A stretch of 64,000 bases of DNA. It comes from Rubrobacteraceae bacterium (GTDB lineage Bacteria; Actinomycetota; Rubrobacteria; Rubrobacterales; Rubrobacteraceae). The notes beneath the pieces were generated by a model. That model made no database searches and was not told the origin of the DNA. It worked only from the letters and a program-made list of their open reading frames with translations. The position numbers were made by a program, and so were the translations under genes. The stretch covers positions 247,034-311,033 of the forward strand of contig JAUJNO010000003.1 in the NCBI GenBank assembly GCA_030448125.1. The letters are read 5' to 3'. Of this stretch, positions 42,318 to 52,078 are shown one piece after another (position 1 is the first letter of the stretch; each line of letters starts with the position of its first letter).

Positions 42318-42346
42318 AGCCTACCTACCTTGTAACCGTTTGTCAA
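42318..42346 (-). promoter_or_regulatory. ilvB operon promoter
   Basis: Minus-strand TTGACA (42346-42341) and TAGGCT (42323-42318) are 17 bases apart, an optimal spacing and a usual actinobacterial -10. Transcription would start near 42311, leaving a 260-nt leader before ilvB. Confidence 0.6.
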
Positions 42347-42392
42347 GGTGAATAAACCGCGTTTTTGGTGGTTATCCTCCGGACCGGGCTTA

Positions 42393-42728
42393 CTACTCGC
42401 TGGCCGGGGCCAGCAGCGGACGCAGGTCTTCCAACCGCTCGTAGATCCACCACAGGTAGTTGCGAGTCCCGTCCTCGCGCAGCGGGTGCAGGTCCGCGTG
42501 CTCGGGGTCGTCTAGAAACGCCTGGAAGGATTCTTGGGAGGGCCACTCGACGAGCACCATCGCCTGGCGCGGCTCCACCCCAGGCTCGCTCTCCTGAACC
42601 CCGCTCAGCCGTCCCAGGGCCACGACCCGACCGCCGTGCTTGCCCACGGCATCTGCCGACCGGCGCGAATACTGCCGGTACAGGTCGTTGCCGGCGAGAT
42701 CGAACAGGTTCAGGGCGTATAGTGCCAT
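42393..42728 (-). CDS. DUF1330-like monooxygenase-fold protein
   Basis: A 111-aa protein of the dimeric alpha+beta barrel fold: LYALNLFDLAG strand, VVALGRLSGV, and MVLVEWPSQESFQAFLDDPE, which is the DUF1330 core. Family members have no settled reaction. It starts at ATG 42728 after an AGGAGGTG site (CACCTCCT on the plus strand) and stands alone between the ilvB leader and the sensor kinase. The region 42729-42963 shows nothing I can call. Confidence 0.65.
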   Translation of the reverse strand: MALYALNLFDLAGNDLYRQYSRRSADAVGKHGGRVVALGRLSGVQESEPGVEPRQAMVLVEWPSQESFQAFLDDPEHADLHPLREDGTRNYLWWIYERLEDLRPLLAPASE

Positions 42729-42963
42729 CCCAGCACCTCCTGGCGCGTAGCTCTCTAGGGACTTTCGGCCATCTCGGGATGACCTCGAGCAAGATCACTC
42801 TCCTCCGATTAAACAACGTTTTCGCGCCGTGCGCCGGTACGCGAGCGGTAGTGACGAGCTTCCCTTCGCGAGCCGAAGCCGGAGAGGAGCACAAACAGAG
42901 ATAGCCTGGAGCACGAAAGCCGCTCTCGATCCGGTTGTCCGCGGACGAGGAAGTCTGAACGGT

Positions 42964-44277
42964 TCAGGGCCCGCTGGGCAGCGTGAGGGTGAAGCTGGCC
43001 CCGCCGTTAGGCGCGTTACCGGCGGCGAGCTCTCCGCCCTGGGCGCGGGCGAGGTCGCGGGCGATGGCGAGGCCGAGGCCCGTGCCGCCGCCGGAGCGTG
43101 TACGGGCCTCGCTCTGCTCGTCGGCCCGGTAGAAGCGTTCGAAGATGTGGGGGAGGTGGTCGGCCGGGATGCCGGGTCCGGTGTCCGTAACGGTTACCTC
43201 TACCCGTTTGCCGTGGGTGTGGCTTTCCACGGTTATGAGGCCGCCGGGGAGCGTAAACCGGAGGGCGTTGTCGAGCAGGGCGGCCAGGATCTGGCCGGTC
43301 CTCTCCTCGTCGCCGCGGGTCGGGAGCTTACCCGAGTGGCGTATTTCGAGTTTCTTACCTTCGGTGGTCGTCCGGGCCGCGAAGCGTTCGGAGGTCTCGG
43401 CGAGGACGCCCGCCAGGTTGAAGGGCTCCCGGGCGACGGAGAGCTTGTCGGCGTCCAGGCGCGCCAGGAGGAGCAGGTCGGAGAGCACCGCGTTCATCCG
43501 GTCGGTCTCGCCGAGGAGGTCCTCGGCGAGCTCCCGGTTCTCCGAGCCCTTCTCCGTTCCGGCGAGGCTGCGGGAGAGTACCTCGGCGTCGGCCCGGATC
43601 AGGGTGAGCGGAGTCTTGAGCTCGTGCGAGGCGTCGGCGATGAACGTGCGCTGCCTCTCGAAGGAGTCCCTCACGGGACGCATCGCTCGCCGCGACATAA
43701 ACAGCCCGCCGACGGCGGCCAGAGCCAGCGCCCCGAGCCCGACGGGGACGAGCGCGAAGATCAGATTACTGACCTGTTGCCGGACTGCCTGGCGCGACTG
43801 GGCGGCCTGTATGACGGCGATCACCTCCCCGGACTTGTAAACCGGGACGCTCATCACTCGCACGTCGCCTTCGGGCCCTTCGACCGTCTCGGAGATATTC
43901 CTCCTCTCCCGGCCGGCCTGCTGGGCCATCTCGACGTAGGGAAGGCCCAGAGACACGGACGGGGAATCCGGGTCATCCAGCAGGATCTCCTCTCGGAGCA
44001 TCTCCTCCAGTAGGGAGTCCTGCCCCACCATCGCATCGAACGGCACCTCCTCTACTGCAGTGTCGAAGTCCGTGGTGGCCCTGATGCGGCCGTACCTGCC
44101 CCGGTCGCCCATTGGGTTACTCGCCTCGCTCCGCGCCTTCTGCAGGAGCAACTCGTCCTGCTTGAAGGTCACCTGCCGGTAGAAGCTCACCACCACGATG
44201 ACGCCGAAGAGGATCAGGATGAGGGCCAGTATCCCTACGTAGCCCATCGTCAGGCGGCGCCGGATGCGGCTGAACAT
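42964..44277 (-). CDS. Two-component sensor histidine kinase
   Basis: A 437-aa OmpR-partner kinase. Helix 1 is MGYVGILALILILFGVIVVV (about residues 10-29), then an extracytoplasmic sensor of about 130 residues, then helix 2 (LIFALVPVGLGALALAAVGG, about 163-182). HELKTPLT holds the phospho-His (about 216). The ATPase domain has N box LLDNALRF, DTGPGIP, FERFYRAD and GGGTGLGLAI. Its substrate signal is unknown. The stop lies at 42964 and its start ATG overlaps the response regulator stop by one base, so the pair is cotranscribed. Confidence 0.9.
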   Translation of the reverse strand: MFSRIRRRLTMGYVGILALILILFGVIVVVSFYRQVTFKQDELLLQKARSEASNPMGDRGRYGRIRATTDFDTAVEEVPFDAMVGQDSLLEEMLREEILLDDPDSPSVSLGLPYVEMAQQAGRERRNISETVEGPEGDVRVMSVPVYKSGEVIAVIQAAQSRQAVRQQVSNLIFALVPVGLGALALAAVGGLFMSRRAMRPVRDSFERQRTFIADASHELKTPLTLIRADAEVLSRSLAGTEKGSENRELAEDLLGETDRMNAVLSDLLLLARLDADKLSVAREPFNLAGVLAETSERFAARTTTEGKKLEIRHSGKLPTRGDEERTGQILAALLDNALRFTLPGGLITVESHTHGKRVEVTVTDTGPGIPADHLPHIFERFYRADEQSEARTRSGGGTGLGLAIARDLARAQGGELAAGNAPNGGASFTLTLPSGP

Positions 44278-44999
44278 CAGCGCGCCCCCGGCTCCTGCAC
44301 CGGCCCCCGGTGCTCGAAGGTGTAGCCCACCCCGCGGACGGTGCGTATCCGGGAGGGTTCCCCGTCGCGGTCGAGCTTCTTCCTGAGGTAGGAGATGTAG
44401 AGGTCCACCACGTTCGTGTAGACGTCGGCCGAGCCGCCCCAGACGGTGTCGAGCAAGACCGAGCGCGTAAAGACCTGCCCGGGGCGTTGTATAAGGGTCG
44501 CCAGCAGCGCGAACTCCTTGGCCGTGAGCTCGACGCGCTCTCCCGCGCGCCGGACCTCGTGGCGCACTGGATCCAGCACCACGTCCCCGGCCGCCAACTG
44601 GGCGGCGGCTCCGTCTTTGCCGTCTTCTCCCGGCCCCCAGGGCCTCCTCGTGAGCGCCCGAACGCGGGCCAGGAGCTCGGGGAAGGCGAAGGGCTTTGGG
44701 AGGTAGTCGTCGGCGCCGGCGTCGAGGCCCTCGACCCTGTCCTCGATCTGGTCGCGGGCGGTCAGCATCAGGACGGGGACGCCGACCTCCGCCGCCCTCA
44801 AGCCCCGCACGATCTGCACCCCGCTGCGGTCGGGGAGCATCCAGTCGAGGATCAGGAGATCAAAGCTCTCGGTCAAGGCGCGCGAGAGCCCCGAGCGGCC
44901 GTCTCCGGCCGTCTCCGCGACGTAGCCCTCCTCGCCCAGGACCCGCGAGATCAGGCGCGCCAGCTTGGCCTCGTCTTCTACGATCAAGATCCGCTTCAT
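44277..44999 (-). CDS. OmpR/PhoB-family response regulator
   Basis: A 240-aa regulator. The receiver begins ILIVEDEAKLARLI; the phospho-acceptor is in LLILDWMLPD (about residue 53), with Thr and Lys in MLTARDQ and LPKPFAF. The winged helix shows HEVRRAGERVELTAKEFALL and RKKLDRDGEPSRIRTVRGVG. It binds DNA as a dimer after phosphorylation by the adjacent kinase. A 229-bp divergent gap upstream contains its promoter, which I could not define. Its ATG is at 44999. Confidence 0.92.
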   Translation of the reverse strand: MKRILIVEDEAKLARLISRVLGEEGYVAETAGDGRSGLSRALTESFDLLILDWMLPDRSGVQIVRGLRAAEVGVPVLMLTARDQIEDRVEGLDAGADDYLPKPFAFPELLARVRALTRRPWGPGEDGKDGAAAQLAAGDVVLDPVRHEVRRAGERVELTAKEFALLATLIQRPGQVFTRSVLLDTVWGGSADVYTNVVDLYISYLRKKLDRDGEPSRIRTVRGVGYTFEHRGPVQEPGAR

Positions 45000-45228
45000 C
45001 GGTTGGCCTCACGACCACTTTCTCTCTACGTTATCTTCCGACAATATAGACCCTCTAGCCCCACCGCGCCCTTTCCGGGCCCATTTCTGTGGAAATCCTC
45101 ATAACCTCCTAACGGCCTTCACAGATTCGGGGTCCAGACTCTCTGGTAAGGACTTCTCGTTACCGTTACGGGACGGGAACCGGCGAAGTCGTTGTGTACT
45201 ACCCGAGCCTCGGGGAGGAGGAAGAGAG

Positions 45229-45711
45229 ATGCTGAAATACAGAAGCCGCGCGGAGACCTTTCGGGTGCGCCGGGGTACTCCCCCTCGCACCGCGCCCGCG
45301 TATCCCCACGAGCAGTTGACCCAGAATGGGGCTGCCGCTCTCCGGGAGAGGTTGCACGAGCGGGCAGGCGCGCTCCCGGGCGTGGTCGAAGGTCCGAGCA
45401 GAACCTCGGCGCCGGGGATCCGGACGTTCTTACTCGAGCCGGAGTACGCCGAAGGGCCGCGGGAGGCTTTCCTGGCGGGCGGGGAGTTCGCCCACCTGCA
45501 CCCCGACGGTAGCCTGCACCTTACCCTGCCCCGGGAGTTGGGCGACGAAGTCGTAGTGCAGGGCTGGGGCGAAGTCCACGTCGACACCGGGGCCCGGAGA
45601 GGCTCGCCGATCTTCATGATGATCTACGCGCCGAGGGACGAGGACGAGCTGGAGGCCGTCTGGCGCATCTTCAGGATGTCCTACGAGTTCGCCCTCGGGC
45701 TCCTGCAATGA
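45229..45711 (+). CDS. Luciferase-domain (DUF5519) family protein
   Basis: A 160-aa protein with [30 protein letters not shown] and [11 protein letters not shown], the DUF5519 core found in many actinobacteria and proteobacteria. The name comes from distant similarity to luciferase family proteins; no light-emitting role is implied. ATG 45229 follows GGAGGAGGAAGAG. It lies 31 bases before the sigma factor on the same strand and may be cotranscribed with it. Confidence 0.7.
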   Translation: MLKYRSRAETFRVRRGTPPRTAPAYPHEQLTQNGAAALRERLHERAGALPGVVEGPSRTSAPGIRTFLLEPEYAEGPREAFLAGGEFAHLHPDGSLHLTLPRELGDEVVVQGWGEVHVDTGARRGSPIFMMIYAPRDEDELEAVWRIFRMSYEFALGLLQ

Positions 45712-45742
45712 GCAACTCGCCAACCCCAGAATCGAAGAAAGG

Positions 45743-46627
45743 ATGAGTGACGCAAAGGTGTCCGACCGTGCGACTCGCCTCAAGGACGTGGATCCCGAGA
45801 CCCCGGAGCTCATCGCCAGCTACCTGGTCAAAATCTCCCGCGACAGGCTGCTCACCCATCCGGAGGAGCTAGAGCTCAGCAGACGCGCCAGGGAAGGCGA
45901 CGAGAGGGCCCGCCAGAAGCTGATCGAGAAGAACTTGAGACTCGTGGTCTCGGTGGCCAAGAAGTATCGCGGCTACGGGCTGCCCTTCGAGGATTTGATC
46001 CAGGAGGGCAACATAGGGCTGATGAAGGCGGTGGAGAAGTTCGACCCCGACCGGGGCTACCGTTTCTCGACCTACGCGACGTGGTGGATCCGGCAGGCGG
46101 TGCAGCGCTCCGTCATAGACAAGGGGCGCACCATCCGGGTGCCGGTGCATATGGCCGAGAGGATCCGGAAGATGGGCCGGGCTTTCGGCGAGCTCCTGAG
46201 CGAGTATGGGAGAGACCCGGCGGAGGAAGAGATCGCCGAACGCCTGGAATGGAGCGTCGAGGAGGTGCGGGCCGCCGTGCGCGCGATGCCTGACGCGACC
46301 AGCCTGAACAAGGCGCTGGGCGCCGAAGAAGGGGCGGCTGAGCTTATGGACGTCGTGGAGGACGTACACGCCCCGGACACGCCGGACACCGTGATTCAGG
46401 AGATGGAGACCTCGGGGCTGTGGGCGGCCGTCGGGCGGCTACCCGAGCGGGCGCGCTACGTGCTGGTGCGCCGCTATGGCCTCGACGGCCGCGAGAAGTC
46501 CACCCTCGCCGAGCTCGCAGCGGAGCTGGGCCTCTCCCGGGAGCGGATAAGGCAGATCCAGAGCGAGGCCGAGAACCTGCTAAAGACGGCCGAGAACGGC
46601 CAACTGCTCCGGTGGGCCGTGGCGTGA
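45743..46627 (+). CDS. RpoD-like (group 2) sigma factor
   Basis: A 294-aa sigma-70 protein lacking the long 1.1 region. Region 1.2 is [20 protein letters not shown], region 2 is [36 protein letters not shown] and [18 protein letters not shown] (2.3/2.4), region 3 [12 protein letters not shown] and region 4 [20 protein letters not shown]. The 2.4 and 4.2 residues match the primary class, so it should read -10/-35 promoters like those in this window. It may be a principal or stress sigma. ATG 45743 follows GAAAGG. A hairpin ends it. Confidence 0.9.
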   Translation: MSDAKVSDRATRLKDVDPETPELIASYLVKISRDRLLTHPEELELSRRAREGDERARQKLIEKNLRLVVSVAKKYRGYGLPFEDLIQEGNIGLMKAVEKFDPDRGYRFSTYATWWIRQAVQRSVIDKGRTIRVPVHMAERIRKMGRAFGELLSEYGRDPAEEEIAERLEWSVEEVRAAVRAMPDATSLNKALGAEEGAAELMDVVEDVHAPDTPDTVIQEMETSGLWAAVGRLPERARYVLVRRYGLDGREKSTLAELAAELGLSRERIRQIQSEAENLLKTAENGQLLRWAVA

Positions 46628-46662
46628 GAGCGAGAGAGGGCTCCTCGCTGCCGCCTCTCAGC

Positions 46663-46681
46663 ACGGCCACAACAAGGCCGT
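46663..46681. terminator. Hairpin between convergent sigma factor and thrB
   Basis: ACGGCC at 46663-46668 pairs perfectly with GGCCGT at 46676-46681 across a 7-nt loop. It lies between two convergent genes. No T run follows. Confidence 0.35.
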
Positions 46682-46751
46682 CGCCGGACTCATCGTAAGT
46701 TTGCCGCGGCTCGGGTAGTCCACCCACCGCGTTCCGAGGAGAAAGGGCGTC

Positions 46752-47684
46752 TCAGGAAACCGGTACGGGGCTGGGAGAGGAGATCTCCCCCGGCGGCTCG
46801 ACCCGCGCTCCGGTGAGGTCCACGTCCAAAGCCCATGCTTTCGCCCGCACGCCGCGCTGCTCGAAGGCGGCGTGCATGGCCGCGGCTATCTTCCGGGCGT
46901 GGTCTTCCGGAGCGAAGGCGAGGACCGTCGGGCCGGAGCCGGAGAGGCAGGCGCCGTAAGCGCCGTACGCGTGGGCGGCCTCTATGACGTCTTCGAGGCC
47001 CGGGATCAGGTGCGAGCGGTAGGGCTGGTGTAGCCTGTCCTGCATGGCGACCCGGAGCAGGTGGTACTCGCCGGTCGCCAGAGCGCCCAACAGCAGCCCG
47101 GCCCGGCCGACGTTGAAGGAGGCGTCCCTGTGCGGGACGGAGTCCGGGAGGGCGTGGCGGGCCGCCGTGGTCGAGACGGCGAAGTCCGGGACGGCGACGA
47201 CGGCCTTGAGATCTTTGGGTTCGAGGCGGACCGCGCTTATGCCCTCGGGGGTGAGGGTCCCGATGACGAGGCCGCCCAGCAGCGCCGGGGCGGCGTTGTC
47301 GGGGTGGCCGTCGAGTTCGCAGACGAGGTTTAGGAGGTCGGGGGCGGCCATCGAACGCCCGAGCAGGTCGTTGGCGGCGACGGCTCCTCCCACGAGGGCG
47401 GCGGCGCTCCCGCCGAGGCCCCGGGCCGGGGGGATGTCGTTCTCCTGGACGAGGTGGAAGTGGACGTCGTGCTCGCCGGCTAGCTCGGCGACAAAGCGGG
47501 CGGCCCGGTAGGCGGGGTGGTCGGTATCGCACGGAATGAGGTCCGCGCCGGTCCCGTGGACCTCCACGATGGGGGCGGGGGCGCGGTCGAGGCTGATGCG
47601 CATGCTCAGAGAGAGCGCGAGGCCCACCGCGTCGTAGCCTGGCCCCAGGTTCGCCGAGGTGGCCGGGACGCGGACGCAGATCAT
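46752..47684 (-). CDS. thrB: Homoserine kinase
   Basis: A 310-aa GHMP kinase: VRVPATSANLGPGYDAVGLA at the start, the ATP-binding PPARGLGGSAAALVGG (about residue 88) and ACLSGSGPTVLAF near the C-terminus, the third GHMP motif. It phosphorylates L-homoserine, giving the ThrC substrate. ATG 47684 lies 16 bases beyond the thrC stop. The homoserine dehydrogenase gene is not in view. Confidence 0.92.
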   Translation of the reverse strand: MICVRVPATSANLGPGYDAVGLALSLSMRISLDRAPAPIVEVHGTGADLIPCDTDHPAYRAARFVAELAGEHDVHFHLVQENDIPPARGLGGSAAALVGGAVAANDLLGRSMAAPDLLNLVCELDGHPDNAAPALLGGLVIGTLTPEGISAVRLEPKDLKAVVAVPDFAVSTTAARHALPDSVPHRDASFNVGRAGLLLGALATGEYHLLRVAMQDRLHQPYRSHLIPGLEDVIEAAHAYGAYGACLSGSGPTVLAFAPEDHARKIAAAMHAAFEQRGVRAKAWALDVDLTGARVEPPGEISSPSPVPVS

Positions 47685-47700
47685 CGGCCAGGCCCGTCCA

Positions 47701-48786
47701 TCACCGCGCGGCGGGCTCCACCCGTCGCATGCTCTCGACGAGCGCCTCGAAGGTCGCCGGGATCGGGTCGGGCAGCCTGGTGCGCGAGAGGATCACGTCC
47801 GGGTCCTTTAATCCGTGCCCGGTGAGGACGCTCACGACCACGCCCTCGGGGGCCCGGCCCTCGCGGGCGAGCTTGAGGAGCCCCGCGACCCCGGCGGCCG
47901 AGGCCGGCTCGCAGAAGACGCCCTCCTCGTGGGCGAGGGCCTCCTGAGCGGCGAGTATCTCCGCGTCCGTCACGCTCTCTATGAGGCCGCCCGACTCGTG
48001 CATGGCGGCCAGAGCGCCCTCCCTGCTCGCCGGCGCCCCGATGCGGATCGCGCTCGCTACGGTCTCCGGGCTCTCGAAGTCCTGGCCGGTGACCAGAGGA
48101 GAAGCGCCCTCGGCCTGGAAGCCGAGCATCCGGGGGGCGGCTTGGGCGAGGCCGGCCTCGCGCCACTCCTTGAAGCCCTTCCAGTAGGCGGTGATGTTGC
48201 CGGCGTTGCCGACGGGCAGGGCGAGGGCGTCCGGCGGACAACCCAAAGATTCGCAGACCTCGAAGGAGGCCGTCTTCTGGCCCTCGATGCGGTCGGGGTT
48301 CACGGAGTTGACGAGGGAGACGTTACCCAGCTCCTCGGCCGCCGTCTTGGAGAGCCTCAGGGCGGCGTCGAAGTTTCCCTCGATCTGGATTATCTTCGCC
48401 CCGTGGGCGAGGACCTGGACGGCCTTGCCTAAAGCTATCTTCCCGGCGGGAACGACGACGAAGCAGCTTATACCCGCCCGCGCCGAGTAGGCGGAGGCGG
48501 CGGCCGCGGTGTTCCCGGTCGAGGCGCAGACGCAGGCGCGGCTCCCGGCGGCGACAGCCCGGCTGAGGGCAACCGTCATGCCGCGGTCCTTGAAGGAGGC
48601 GGTCGGGTTCATGCCCTCGAACTTCAGGTAGAGACTCGCGCCGATCTTCTCGGAGAGGCGTGGGGCTTCTATGAGGGGAGTATCGCCCTCTCCCAGAGAG
48701 GCAATGGCCTCTTCCGGGATTTCGGGCAGCCAGTCGCGGTACTTCCTTATGACCCCCCGTCTACCGCCCACGGTGCGTACGCCCAA
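47701..48786 (-). CDS. thrC: Threonine synthase
   Basis: About 361 aa, a fold type II PLP enzyme. SLGEGDTPLIEAPRL starts the family core; NPTASFKDRGMTVALS carries the Schiff-base Lys (about residue 68 of this start), and VGNAGNITAYWKG is the phosphate loop. It converts O-phosphohomoserine to threonine. The frame extends to ATG 48846, but TTG 48786 has AGAAAGGCGAGA upstream and gives a normal family N-terminus (RRGVIRKYRDWLPEIP); the longer start is possible. It is followed by thrB. Confidence 0.9.
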   Translation of the reverse strand: MGVRTVGGRRGVIRKYRDWLPEIPEEAIASLGEGDTPLIEAPRLSEKIGASLYLKFEGMNPTASFKDRGMTVALSRAVAAGSRACVCASTGNTAAAASAYSARAGISCFVVVPAGKIALGKAVQVLAHGAKIIQIEGNFDAALRLSKTAAEELGNVSLVNSVNPDRIEGQKTASFEVCESLGCPPDALALPVGNAGNITAYWKGFKEWREAGLAQAAPRMLGFQAEGASPLVTGQDFESPETVASAIRIGAPASREGALAAMHESGGLIESVTDAEILAAQEALAHEEGVFCEPASAAGVAGLLKLAREGRAPEGVVVSVLTGHGLKDPDVILSRTRLPDPIPATFEALVESMRRVEPAAR

Positions 48787-48912
48787 GAGATCTCGCCTTT
48801 CTCCACAAGAGTTGACCACGGCGCCCGAGTCGCCGCGAAGCGCCACCCGAAGAGTCTAACAAACAGTCCCGGAGGTAGCTCCTGCCGGAACAGGTCGCGC
48901 CCGGGCGTGGGG

Positions 48913-51633
48913 CTAACCCTGCAGCTCCTCTAGCCGATTGCTCGCCGCTTCGGAGTTCGGATCCTCCCTCAAGACCTGCTCGTAGACGGCGACGGCCTCT
49001 TCCTCGCGGTCCCACTGGTAGTAGAGGTCGCCCAAGGTGAGCAGGGCGGCCTGCTCCGAACCCGTGGATCCCGGCACGGGCTCCAGCCTTGCGGTCCGCA
49101 CAAGCGTCTCCTCGGCCTTCTCGAAGTACTCTTCGTCCCGGCTGTCCGCGGTCGAGAGCGTAGAGTAGATCCTGCCGAGCTCGAGGTTGTACAGCTGGTT
49201 CTTCGGTTGGAGCTCCACGGCGCGCTCGTACCTCGCGGCCGCCGCTTTGAGGCGCCCGGCATCCCGCAGGGCGTCTCCCACTTCGGCGTAAACCGCTTCG
49301 GAGAGCGGGCTCAGATCGGTCGCCTGGTCAAACTGTTCCTTGGCGGCCTCTTCGTCGCCGGCGAGCAGCAGGGCCTTGCCGAGTTGCGCCCGGTACCTGG
49401 GAACTTCCGGAAATTCGTCGACGAGCGTCCGGTACTGTTCGACGGCCGCCTCCTCGTCGCCCACCCTTGTCGCGAGCTCCGCCAGCCTGAGGCGCAGTTC
49501 TACGTTCCGGGGCGCAAGCTCGACTGCCTGCTCGAGCGCGGCGCGAGCTTCTTCCCGGTCCCCCGCCGCTTCCCGGGCCCCCGCCAGGAGTGCCTGCGCG
49601 GCTACGTCTTGGGGGTCGAGAGCCGCGACCTGCTCGAAGTAGGGCGCTGCCTCGTCCGGAAGCTTCTGCCCCGTGTAGGACTGCCCGAGACCGAGGTAAG
49701 AGAGCGAGAGCGCGTCCTCGTCGCCGGTTTCCCGCGCCCGCTCGAGCGCCTGTTCGTAGGCGTCCGTGGCGGTTTCGAAGTCGCCGGAGAGCAGGCTGTC
49801 GTTTGCGGGGACCAGGGCATCGGATTCCAGGTTCGGCAGATCCACCTCGTAGAGGACGTACCGGTCGCCGGGGAGCTCGACCTCGGTGAAGCTATCCGGC
49901 CTGTGCCTCATCTGCTCGCCGAGCTGCTCGTCTGCGGGGAGCATTAAGTAGTCCACCTCGTAGTACCGGAGGGCCCGGATCATGTCGGTGTCTAGCGTGG
50001 CGCTGTCGTAGAAACGCTCCAGGATAACCTTGAACTCGTTCTTGCCCGGCTTCTGTTTGCGGTAGTTAAGTATGTCGACCGAGGAGGTGCGGGCCATGAT
50101 GCAGCTGTTCTCCGCCTCGGGTGCCAGCACGGTGCTCGGGGCGGGTAGGCCACCCTCCATCCACGCGTAGACGGGGTCCGAGCAGGATACCTCCTCCCGG
50201 GGGGTCTCTCCCGACTCGTCCGCGGTCTCTATCTGCGCCACCGAGGAGGGGGCCGCCGCCAATAGCCCGCAGAAGACGACGAGCGGAGCCAGAAGGAGCC
50301 CAGCGAGGCGCTCCGTCCGGGACCCATTCTCTTCCAGGCGCGTCCTCAGGTACGCCAGGCCCTCCCAGAGCAGCCAGCCAAGCACGAGCACGGCGGCGAG
50401 CGGGATGGGCCAGGCCAGGCGGGGGAGTATCCACGGGCCGATGACCTCGGCCACGGGACCGGCAATCGGGGGCACGAAGCACACCACGGGCACCAGCAGG
50501 AGCGTCCCGAGTAACAGCTGGGCCGCCGGGCTCCCCTTCGCGCGCAGGATTAGAAACGGCGCTCCGAGCACGTAAGCGGCGAGCACCGCGGGATTCAAAA
50601 GGAGGGCCGGGTCCACGATGTACCGGTCGCCGACCTGTTGGATCTGGTCGTAGTAGCTAAAGCCTTGTACGAGGGACGAAGCTACTCTGGGAGCCGCGGA
50701 GTCGAGCCTCTGCAGCATCGAACTGCCCGTGGCCGCGAGGTACGCTGTCGGCGGCCCTCCCACGACGAGCAGGGAGAGCCCCAAGCCCCCGACATACCCC
50801 CAGGCCCCCCGGTCGCGCAGGTTGAACAACAGGTGCAGAAGGCCGAGACCGGCCACCGGAAGGCCGATGAAGACCAGCCCCAGAGGATGCACGAGCGCTG
50901 CAGACGGGCAGACGAAGGCGAAGAGCAAGAGATAGCGTAACTTGCGGGTCTGTAGCGCCAGGACCGCTAAAGCGAGCGCCACCGGCACGAAGACCAACAT
51001 GACGGTGTACTTGTCCTCCATGATGTGGCTTATGAACTCGCCGCCGGGCGTCAGCGGGGACTCGGCAAGCGGGGTCGTCAGGCTGACCAAGTAGAGAACG
51101 GCCAGGAGGCAGCCGGTGATGGCGGCCCCCGTCTCGCTCCCGATGATGGTCTTTGCCAAGGCGTAGACTGCCAGGAGCGAAATAACCACCAGCGTCGGCG
51201 TCAGGTACTGCAACGTCATCTCGACGGGGTCTACGCCGGAGACTCGGGCGAGCGCGGCCAGCTCCAGCAGCCAGCCGTTGATCATCATGCGTGAGAAGCC
51301 CTTGAACTCGTCCCCGAAGTACGGGTTGTAGAGAGCCAGGCTGTCGGCGTTCGAGAACTGTTGGACGTTCGCCAAATAGGCCCAGATGTCATCCTCGAGG
51401 GCGTGCGTCTTCGTCACCGAGGCGTACGCCAGGGCGCCCGCGAGGACGAGAAAGGGGATCCAGGGCCAGTAAACGCTCAGACGGGTCCCGAAGGACCCTG
51501 AAGATTCGGGAGAATCCGCCTCGTCCCCTGCATCCCCCTTCGAGCCGAGCGCCCCGAGCATGAGGACGAGCAGGGACGCGGCGAGGATAATCCCGCACAG
51601 GACCAGGTACTCCCCGATGCTCCGGTGCAACAC
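48913..51633 (-). CDS. Polytopic membrane protein with TPR tail, 5' end lost to frameshifts
   Basis: 906 codons. The first half holds about 11-12 hydrophobic helices with an acidic loop after helix 2 (LEDDIWAYLANVQQFSN), a layout like membrane glycosyltransferases. From about residue 600 there are seven or more TPR units (YLGLGQSYTGQKLPDEA, YERAVELQPKNQ). It may act in polysaccharide or lipid-linked sugar assembly at the locus that follows. The TTG at 51633 is probably not the real start, because coding sequence continues upstream in two other frames. Confidence 0.6.
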   Translation of the reverse strand: MLHRSIGEYLVLCGIILAASLLVLMLGALGSKGDAGDEADSPESSGSFGTRLSVYWPWIPFLVLAGALAYASVTKTHALEDDIWAYLANVQQFSNADSLALYNPYFGDEFKGFSRMMINGWLLELAALARVSGVDPVEMTLQYLTPTLVVISLLAVYALAKTIIGSETGAAITGCLLAVLYLVSLTTPLAESPLTPGGEFISHIMEDKYTVMLVFVPVALALAVLALQTRKLRYLLLFAFVCPSAALVHPLGLVFIGLPVAGLGLLHLLFNLRDRGAWGYVGGLGLSLLVVGGPPTAYLAATGSSMLQRLDSAAPRVASSLVQGFSYYDQIQQVGDRYIVDPALLLNPAVLAAYVLGAPFLILRAKGSPAAQLLLGTLLLVPVVCFVPPIAGPVAEVIGPWILPRLAWPIPLAAVLVLGWLLWEGLAYLRTRLEENGSRTERLAGLLLAPLVVFCGLLAAAPSSVAQIETADESGETPREEVSCSDPVYAWMEGGLPAPSTVLAPEAENSCIMARTSSVDILNYRKQKPGKNEFKVILERFYDSATLDTDMIRALRYYEVDYLMLPADEQLGEQMRHRPDSFTEVELPGDRYVLYEVDLPNLESDALVPANDSLLSGDFETATDAYEQALERARETGDEDALSLSYLGLGQSYTGQKLPDEAAPYFEQVAALDPQDVAAQALLAGAREAAGDREEARAALEQAVELAPRNVELRLRLAELATRVGDEEAAVEQYRTLVDEFPEVPRYRAQLGKALLLAGDEEAAKEQFDQATDLSPLSEAVYAEVGDALRDAGRLKAAAARYERAVELQPKNQLYNLELGRIYSTLSTADSRDEEYFEKAEETLVRTARLEPVPGSTGSEQAALLTLGDLYYQWDREEEAVAVYEQVLREDPNSEAASNRLEELQG

Positions 51634-52011
51634 CAGCAGGGGAATTCCGGAGAGCCCGAAGATGCCGGTGCTGAATACGAACGCCGCGGGTACCCGGCCG
51701 CCCGGAGAGCCCTCTGTCCCTGATCAGGCCGGAGAGCAGAGCGCCCGGGATCATGAACAGCGCGAAGCCCGCCAGGAAGAGCAGGGCGGGGAACGGCGCC
51801 AGGACCCCCGCAAGGGACCGACGAGTGCCAGGCAGACGAGGCCCAGGAGCAACAACGAGCTCGCTCGCGAACCCAGACGCCCGGTCAAGCGACGCTTACC
51901 GTACCCTTCTTTGCGGCTCTTCTCTCTCTTTTCTTGCTCTCTGGTTTCGTTCTGGATCTTTGGGACGCTCCTCGGGACGTGGGTAGCATGTTGGCAGCAC
52001 GCTACCCACAA
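51634..52011 (-). pseudogene. 5' part of the TPR membrane protein, two frameshifts
   Basis: Continuing upstream from 51633, the same frame reads VPAAFVFSTGIFGLSGIPLL (to about 51690). A second frame gives APFPALLFLAGFALFMIPGA and LSGLIRDRGLSG (to about 51800). A third frame gives RRLTGRLGSRASSLLLLGLV back to ATG 52011. Loss of a G from TTGGCGGG near 51807 explains the upstream shift. Joined, these add about 110 codons with two more helices, so base-call errors are more likely than decay. Confidence 0.55.
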
Positions 52012-52078
52012 CTGCTGTTGTTCGATGACCGTTGCGCCGCAGTATACAAAACGAGGGCAGGGCGTGGCCGAAGAGACG

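Noticed and set aside
42049..42360. T-box riboswitch before ilvB
   Set aside because: The conserved T-box sequence (GGTGG-ACCGCG type) is absent; a leader peptide with BCAA codons and a terminator explains the region better.
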